A stretch of 64,000 bases of DNA from Lonicera japonica (taxonomy: Eukaryota > Streptophyta > Magnoliopsida > Dipsacales > Caprifoliaceae): positions 53,975,013-54,039,012 of the forward strand of contig CM038466.1 of the NCBI GenBank assembly GCA_021464415.1, given 5' to 3'. Every line of letters begins with the position of its first letter. Position 1 is the first letter of the stretch. Shown here piece by piece: positions 58,207 through 64,000 of this stretch. The translations under genes were made by a program, and so were the position numbers. The notes below the pieces were generated by a model. The model did not search any database. It was not told where the DNA came from and was given only the letters and a program-made list of their open reading frames with translations.

Positions 58207-60294
58207 AAAGCGTAGATCATGTTTGTATATAATTTTTGTTTATTTTCTGGAGTTTTAGGAGCATCGTCACACTTCGGGAAAGTTCAGGGACCATTTTGTA
58301 AAAACTGCAAACTTAAGGGAACAAAGGAGAATGGACCAAAACGCAAAACAGAAAAGTTTCAAAAAAATTTGGAGTCCATTGGTGCATGGCTGATCGATCA
58401 GAGGTGATGGCTGATCGATCAGAGGTGATTTTTCCTGAAAAATTTGGTCCAAAAAGCTCCTTTCTCTCCCACTTCGAGCTTCATCTTCTCCCATCCTCCA
58501 TTAACCCCTTCTTCACCTTCCCAAACACCAAAATTACTCTACCAAATCCTCCATTGAAGCCCATACACCTTCTAACCCTTCTAATCCTTCACCACTTTCT
58601 CCATTTTTACCCATAAAACATCAAACCCATCACTTTCTCTCACTAAAAATTCATACCTTTCACCCCACCTCCATTTTCGAAATCCTCACAAAAAATTCAG
58701 ATTTTTGCCTTATATTCTACCCATTTATCATCTCAAGCATAACCTTCACTCTCATCCATTAATTTCCACCCAAATCTTGAATTTTGACCCCATAGATCCC
58801 CAATTTTGAAACCCACTTGTCCCAAGCTCCAATGGCATCATCCTCTACCAACCCAAGTCCAAGAAGAAGCATGGTCACTCCTCCTAACTTTGGAAACTCC
58901 ATTTTTTTTTTAGTTTTTTATTATTTTATTTTTATTTTTATTTTTTGCTTTATATTCTTTTTGGGTTATTGGATTTTCTAAACATAACTACTTGTGATGG
59001 CTTAAGTGTTAATTTTGCATGTTATGTTGGACTAATGCTAACCCGTATTTCTTAGATTTTTGTATATATTGTAGCTTTGAAATTGATCCTAGCTTCTTTT
59101 TGGAGAAATTGGAAAGCAATTTTCCAAAAATTCGCCCATTTTTTTTTCGTCGTCTTCAAAAGCATTGAGGATAATGCCAACTTTAAGTTGGGGGGTGAGC
59201 ACTTTCAAATCTCAAATTTTCAAGCATGCTTTCTTTCATGTTAATTTACTCCATGCTAGGATCGATTTCACCATCTTATCGAAGTTTGAAAAATGATGAT
59301 CAATTTTTTTAGAATTGTCCATGAATTGATGGTTTTTGGCATGAAATTCTTGATACGGATAGGTAGTTGGGTGATAATCTCTATGGCATTTCTTCATTTA
59401 GATTCTTGAGCCTTGTAGTTTCCTATGAATATGCATAATGTTGTGTCTTGATTTAGTCTTTGGTATCACATAGAGTGATTTTCATCTTGTGTAGAGAGAA
59501 GTAATGTTCAAATGCAATAAAAGCTCTTTCGGAAAGATCCTCTTTAGAGGGGACACATGCATGGCACTTACAAAAAATTTGAGAACTTGGATGACTTTTA
59601 AACTTAATATTGAGTTTAAGCTTCACTTGACTAAATTCATAAGTCATTTTGTCTAATATTAAGGATAGGCAAAGGTTACCATGTGGAAAAAGGGTGAATA
59701 GCTTCCTTTGTGCATTTAAAAAAAAACAAAAAAAAGAGAAGAAGAAGCTATGAATGCAAAATCACAAAGTGAGACCGCTGCCCTCCATAGAGATGCAAAC
59801 CACCTTGAGCTAATTTAGCAAAAAGTCCAAGTAAAAGATAAAGAAAAGTGCTTAAAATTGACATAGTTCTTGAGCTTTTATTTTTGAAAGATTTCTCTCT
59901 TCCACTATTGATGAATAGAACTATTTGTGATTAAAAATGATTGTGTCAAAGATCTATATGCATAGTGTGTTCAAATGGAAATGTGGAGCTAGTTTCTAAA
60001 GGAGATTGTAAGTAATGGAGATCGTCGTTCAAATGCCAACATTCCGAAAATTGTAATAGTAATGCCAAACACTTGAATCAATTCATGGAAATACTTCAAT
60101 TCTACTACTTAGAGTTCAAACTTCGGATGTTTGTGGGTATCATCACTGTAAACCCTCACGAGACACAACTCGTCTTCTAGGGGAACTTAGGAGTTCAAAG
60201 GCTTAATGCATGTGCTAAATGCATTTTCGGATATTATACATAGCTATTTTTATTTTGCTTGCTAAGGGACTAGCAAGAGTTTAGTTGGGGGTGT
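58207..60294 (+). other. 3' internal noncoding region of the Athila-like element
   Basis: About 2.1 kb without a persuasive env-like frame. Two GGCTGATCGATCAGAGG palindromes at 58388-58404 and 58409-58425 echo those in the LTRs. AAGTTGGGGGGTG near 59184 and TTAGTTGGGGGTGT at 60281-60294 are polypurine-tract candidates; the second adjoins the 3' LTR. Confidence 0.75.
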
Positions 60295-62239
60295 TGATAA
60301 ACGCGTAATTTTGTAGTCGCTAACGCTATTTTGATTGCGTTTATCGCGTTTATTTTAGCCTAGATTAATTAAATTAATCTACTTCTTGTGCACACACTCA
60401 AAATATCAAGAATTGCTTTAACATGGCTCAAAGTAGCCTTTTCTAGTGTCTTGAGTGTACCTTCAGCCTATGGAAGCAAGTTGGGAAGCTTTGGGAAGAA
60501 TTCAAGAGAGATAGAAGCCAAAAGAGAAGAAAAAAAGTCTCCCGAAGTGTCCTCTGATCAATCAGAGGAGCCTCTGATTGATCAGAGGCCACCTTTTAGT
60601 GCAGAACTTGCCCTCTGATCGATCAGAGGGTGCTCTGATCGATCAGAGCCCACCTTTTTAAGCCAAATCTCCCCTCTGATCGATCAGAGGAGCCTCTGAT
60701 CGATCAAAGACCTCCCAGAATGCACAACACAGCCCCCAAAATCAGCTTTTCTCCCCTTTTGATGCATTGAAACTCACCAAAAATTGCTGGACTTTTTATT
60801 TTTGTTCTAGCCTCAGGTGTTTACCCAAGGGTCTCTTAGAAAGTGTGATAGAATAGCCATTTTTGGCATTGTTTTGCCTTTTTATTTAACTATTTTCTTT
60901 GTCCTCATTTGGGGATATGTAATTTCTAGATCTAGATTAGTTATTTATGTGGCTTTTCCCTGCACTTTATTTCATTATTTATCACTTGTAAGAAATCTAG
61001 TTAGAGAAACTCTTGAGAGAAATGGAAATCCTTTTAATGGTTTTTGTTCATACAACTATCATGGAGTTGTTTCATTGCTAAGGCTAGAAGATGAAGTTTG
61101 CATTGCATTAATTATGTAAGTTTGTTTCTCATTCCATTGTTAGTATTGTTAAATACTTCTTGAATCCTTCATCTTCTCCATTCAATCAACCATTCATAAG
61201 CTAGTAAGATAATCTTCATAAGGTGATTTCACATTGTATGCCTTGTATACATAGATCTCAAGCATTAATGAGGAGATGATGCACTTGTGTATTTCTTATT
61301 AGCCTATGTCCATTCCTTCTATGATTGAGATACTTTACATTGCCAAGCATGTTTAGTCTTTGAATATTCATAGAAATACCATAAATTTGAGATTCCAATC
61401 CTTGAATGCTTTAATGATATGTTGAGTGCTTTCTACACTTTATGTGATTTTGAGATTCAATATTTTCTTAGTTAGAGTGTTGCAAAGGAGGATCTCTTAA
61501 GTTTATGCCATAATCAACTACACTAATCACCTTAAGGATTCAATTTGTATTTATCAAATCTGTCTAAACCGGATGATTCAATCTCCACCTAGACCTCCCA
61601 ATCTTAGACAAATGACTTGTTATGATTTTTTGAGCTAAACTTTTTAGTTGGCCATTTTCATAATCAAGTCAATTTCCTAGGGGGAAACTAACAATGAATT
61701 CTCAATGCCTAGTTTAATTTTATGCCTTTTCTTTTGGTGTATCTCAAGTTTGCATCTTTATTGGACATTATATGGGAATGAGTTGCACTTGCTTCACACC
61801 CTTTGTTACAAGATAAAAATGAGAGATACATTTGTGTTGAGTTTTACTTACACCCTTTCTTTATATGGCATTTATATGGGAATGGGTTGCTCTTGCTTCA
61901 CACCCTTTTGCTTAGAAAAGTGTAAGATACTCAACACTTAGGAATTGCATTGAGAACTTTGAATGAGATTTATTTTACATAACATTGCAAAGCAAATGAA
62001 TTCTATAATGCCTTAGCCTTTTCTTATCAATTGATACATCACTTTAATTTTTATTGCAAGACTTTAAAATCAACAACTAAAATCAACCAATCAAATTCTC
62101 TTGAACAAAACCTTGGACTCGTAATCACCACATCGTCATTCCGACTATCCTTGTGGTTCGACACTTGGACTTACCAAGTATTATAACTTGACGACCTACA
62201 GTTGGGTTCCTAAGCGCGGAAGTATTTTCGGGCGCGTCA
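60295..62239 (+). repeat. 3' LTR of the Athila-like element
   Basis: Runs from TGATAAACGCGTAATTTTG to TTTCGGGCGCGTCA. It is 20 bp longer than the 5' LTR because of one additional palindrome (six in all, 60551-60708). Confidence 0.95.
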
Positions 62240-62244
62240 ATCAA

Positions 62245-62518
62245 ATTATATATGGCTAACGCCTCACGAGATACAGTCATCCCCGATGTACCTAAGTGGA
62301 ATATATATGTTGTCTCCGAACTTGTGATTACCAAAGGTTACCTCCAAAATTACAAGCTAAGTAAACAAGAACTTTCAATGGCTCACTGGTGTGTCATAGA
62401 CAACTGTTGGGAAGCATAATCGTTCATTGCAGGTCACCGAGATCAACTGAACATATTAGATTCACACGCGACTGAAGAACAACGTATTGCAAGCTTTATT
62501 CCACATTTTCGTCATTGG
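62245..62518 (+). pseudogene. TNP2-type transposase exon, right half
   Basis: With the insertion and one ATCAA removed, the frame continues directly from 53248. It reads ITKGYLQNYKLSKQELSMAH, CWEA, a stop (TAA 62417-62419), then HRDQLNILDSHATEEQRIAS and RHWVRTHP. A GTAAGA donor follows at 62519. Confidence 0.82.
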
Positions 62519-62599
62519 GTAAGAACTCACCCTTAATTTACCTGTATTTGCCGCATATATTTCTTCCAATTTTCACTGATGTTCTATATTATTAGGCAG

Positions 62600-63361
62600 A
62601 TGACTGATCTTCGAGTTAAAATGGACTCTCATTACATGCCAGAACTGGAGATTCTTTCATATGAGCCTCAAGGTTACTATGTTTACTCACAATGTGACGT
62701 AAATGGAATCAACTTCGTTACATGGCAATGAGACCAGAACCGGAAGACCCAGAATAACGGAGTTATGGTAGAGGCAGATGGCATCTCCTACTACGGGGTT
62801 CTTGAGGCAGTTGTCGAACTTAAGTACACAGAAGGCATGTCTGTTGTGTTGTTTAAGTGTAAATGGTATAACACTGACCCTGTAGAACCAGACAACATAA
62901 AGACAGAACGTGGTCTTTTATCCGTGAACACATGGACCAGTTGGTACGAAGACAGTCCATTTATTCTTGCCAAAATGGCAAGACAAGTGTTTTACATAGA
63001 TGATCCATTTGCTGGTCCAGGTTGGAAAGTAGTTAATGTTATGTCCCATAGAGGTACGTACAGTGAGAGCGCACTTGCAAGGGAGGAAGCCTCCACCACA
63101 CAGTATGAAGTAAACGAACCCTATCAAGAGCCCCACACGACTTATTTTCCTATATCCAGTTTTACCATCGATCTTGGCGATATACCACAACAAGATGCTC
63201 CCGATTATAACGATGATGATGAAGATGACGAGGACGATGATGATAATGATGAGGACGACGACGACGATGATGCCGAAGGCTTTAACAATGACATCATCAT
63301 ATGTTCAGGTGATGAGGACGATGCCCAAGGGTTTGACGATGATGAAGACGATACTGATTGA
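62600..63361 (+). pseudogene. CACTA transposase C-terminal exon (DUF4216) with acidic tail
   Basis: After an ATTAGGCAG acceptor the frame reads to a TGA at 62729-62731, probably a former CGA arginine codon. It then stays open to 63361. SYYGVLEAVVELKY, VVLFKCKWYNTDP and ILAKMARQVFYIDDPF are the DUF4216 signature. The last 50 or so residues are almost all Asp and Glu, encoded by GAT/GAC/GAG repeats (63210-63355). Such acidic ends occur in this family but may have expanded here by slippage. Confidence 0.82.
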
Positions 63362-63909
63362 CGTCTTCATCATCGTCCTAATTGATCTGAATCTATTAAA
63401 CCTTTTAATTATCAAATATATCGAATATGGATATATACTAATTCGACTTGTATGCATCTACGATAAATCTAATCCGATTCGACATATATTTATATATACT
63501 TGCACATAATTCTTCAATTTCTAATATGATTGGATATTGATATCGGATATCCCTTTGGATCACTGATTCGGTACGAACTACGTTTTTTTCGTATATATAT
63601 TTTAAATGAGTAATGAGACTACTACTTATACTTATATTTATTCTACTTATTCTACTATTACTACTACTACTACTACTACTACTTATATCTATTCTACTTA
63701 TTCTACTATTACTACTACTACTTATATTTATACGACTACTTATATTTATTCTACTATTACTACTACTACTACTTATATCTATTCTACTTATTCTACTATT
63801 ACTACTACTACTACTTATATTTATTCTACTACTACTACTTATATCTATTCTACTACTACTACTGCTTATATCTATTCTACTACTACTACTGCTTATATTT
63901 ATTCTTCTT

Positions 63910-63970
<61 letters not shown>

Positions 63971-64000
63971 TTATATTTATTCTACTTATTTTACTATTAC
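63362..64000. repeat. Trinucleotide-rich tract with higher-order structure
   Basis: From about 63620 the sequence consists of (CTA)n runs punctuated by TTATATCTATTCTACTTATT-like segments every 40-100 bp, with the longest pure run at about 63909-63965. It lies downstream of the CACTA transposase gene. No further gene is visible before the window ends. Confidence 0.85.

Larger units (their letters stand above)
53249..62239 (+). mobile_element. Complete Athila-like Ty3-gypsy retrotransposon, deletion derivative
   Basis: 8991 bp, flanked by ATCAA at 53244-53248 and 62240-62244. It has two LTRs (1925 and 1945 bp), a primer-binding site matching tRNA-Asp, a gag-protease frame joined to the integrase C-terminus, about 2 kb of noncoding 3' internal sequence and a G-rich tract before the 3' LTR. 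Reverse transcriptase, RNase H and the integrase core are absent, so it is non-autonomous. The LTRs are highly similar, so the insertion is fairly recent. Confidence 0.95.
47515..64000 (+). mobile_element. CACTA (En/Spm-type) transposon, 5' end to beyond the window
   Basis: It starts CACTATGCCAGAAAAGG after TTA. The next 1.1 kb is subterminal repeats, then comes a TATA box and a TNP2-type transposase gene whose exons extend to 63361. The 3' terminus and 3' subterminal repeats are not reached. Two retroelements are nested in the gene: an LTR at 49849-51587 and a complete Athila-like element at 53249-62239. Without them the part shown would be about 5.8 kb. Several stop codons make the transposase nonfunctional. 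Confidence 0.92.

Noticed and set aside
54639..61941. Repeated 78-codon frames at 54639-54875 and 61705-61941, with a relative at 16227
   Set aside because: They fall in the R/U5 part of LTRs. Similarity is explained by the LTRs, and the product has no recognisable domain.
63174..63509. Met/Thr-rich 111-codon frame
   Set aside because: Shadow frame of the acidic GAT-repeat tail of the transposase.

Overview
The window is nuclear DNA from a flowering plant, very probably a eudicot. The support is AT-rich intergenic sequence, GT-AG introns, a plant F-box protein, a B3-like protein, and a dense set of plant transposable elements: PIF/Harbinger, Stowaway and Tourist MITEs, Helitron, CACTA, Sirevirus-type copia LTRs and Athila-type gypsy LTRs. 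I cannot name the species. A run of 100 N at 36401-36500 shows a draft scaffold. I saw no rRNA or tRNA gene and no CRISPR array.

Region by region. 1-2444 is the right part of a PIF/Harbinger transposon: the decayed tail of a DDE transposase, an apparently intact three-exon Myb/SANT-like accessory gene, and the 3' terminal repeat with a TTA target site. 3002-3253 is a Stowaway MITE. 4321-6790 and 32109-34745 are two copies of one segment holding a plus-strand B3-like gene that converges on a minus-strand F-box gene. The F-box gene is intact in the second copy (33240-34472) and broken in the first. 6.8-12.7 kb holds a possible Mutator-like element, palindromic units, homopolymer tracts and an LTR fragment. 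12.7-17.7 kb is an old tandem duplication carrying a solo LTR. 17.7-20.4 kb has a MITE dimer, a foldback element and an exact 290-bp tandem repeat. 21-29 kb is a stack of solo LTRs, partly nested in each other. 36.7-41 kb is a 723-bp tandem array with one unit split by a solo LTR. 41.9-47.5 kb has minisatellites, a Helitron and MITEs.

47515-64000 is a CACTA (En/Spm-type) transposon whose 3' end lies beyond the window. It has a CACTA terminus, 1.1 kb of hairpin-rich subterminal repeats, a TATA box and a TNP2-type transposase gene broken by stop codons. Two LTR elements interrupt that gene: a Sirevirus-like LTR cut off near its primer-binding site, and a complete 8991-bp Athila-like retrotransposon (53249-62239; target duplication ATCAA). 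In the Athila-like element an in-frame deletion joins gag-protease directly to the integrase tail.

The most interesting pattern is shared by several unrelated LTR families. Each carries a small island of 2-9 copies of its own 12-18-bp palindrome, lying upstream of the TATA box where one is visible and otherwise about 250-400 bp inside the 5' end. The copy number differs (5 versus 6) even between the two LTRs of the complete element, so these islands look like fast-evolving promoter modules. Only the F-box gene, and perhaps the B3-like genes, look like host genes. Everything else readable is transposon-derived or noncoding.
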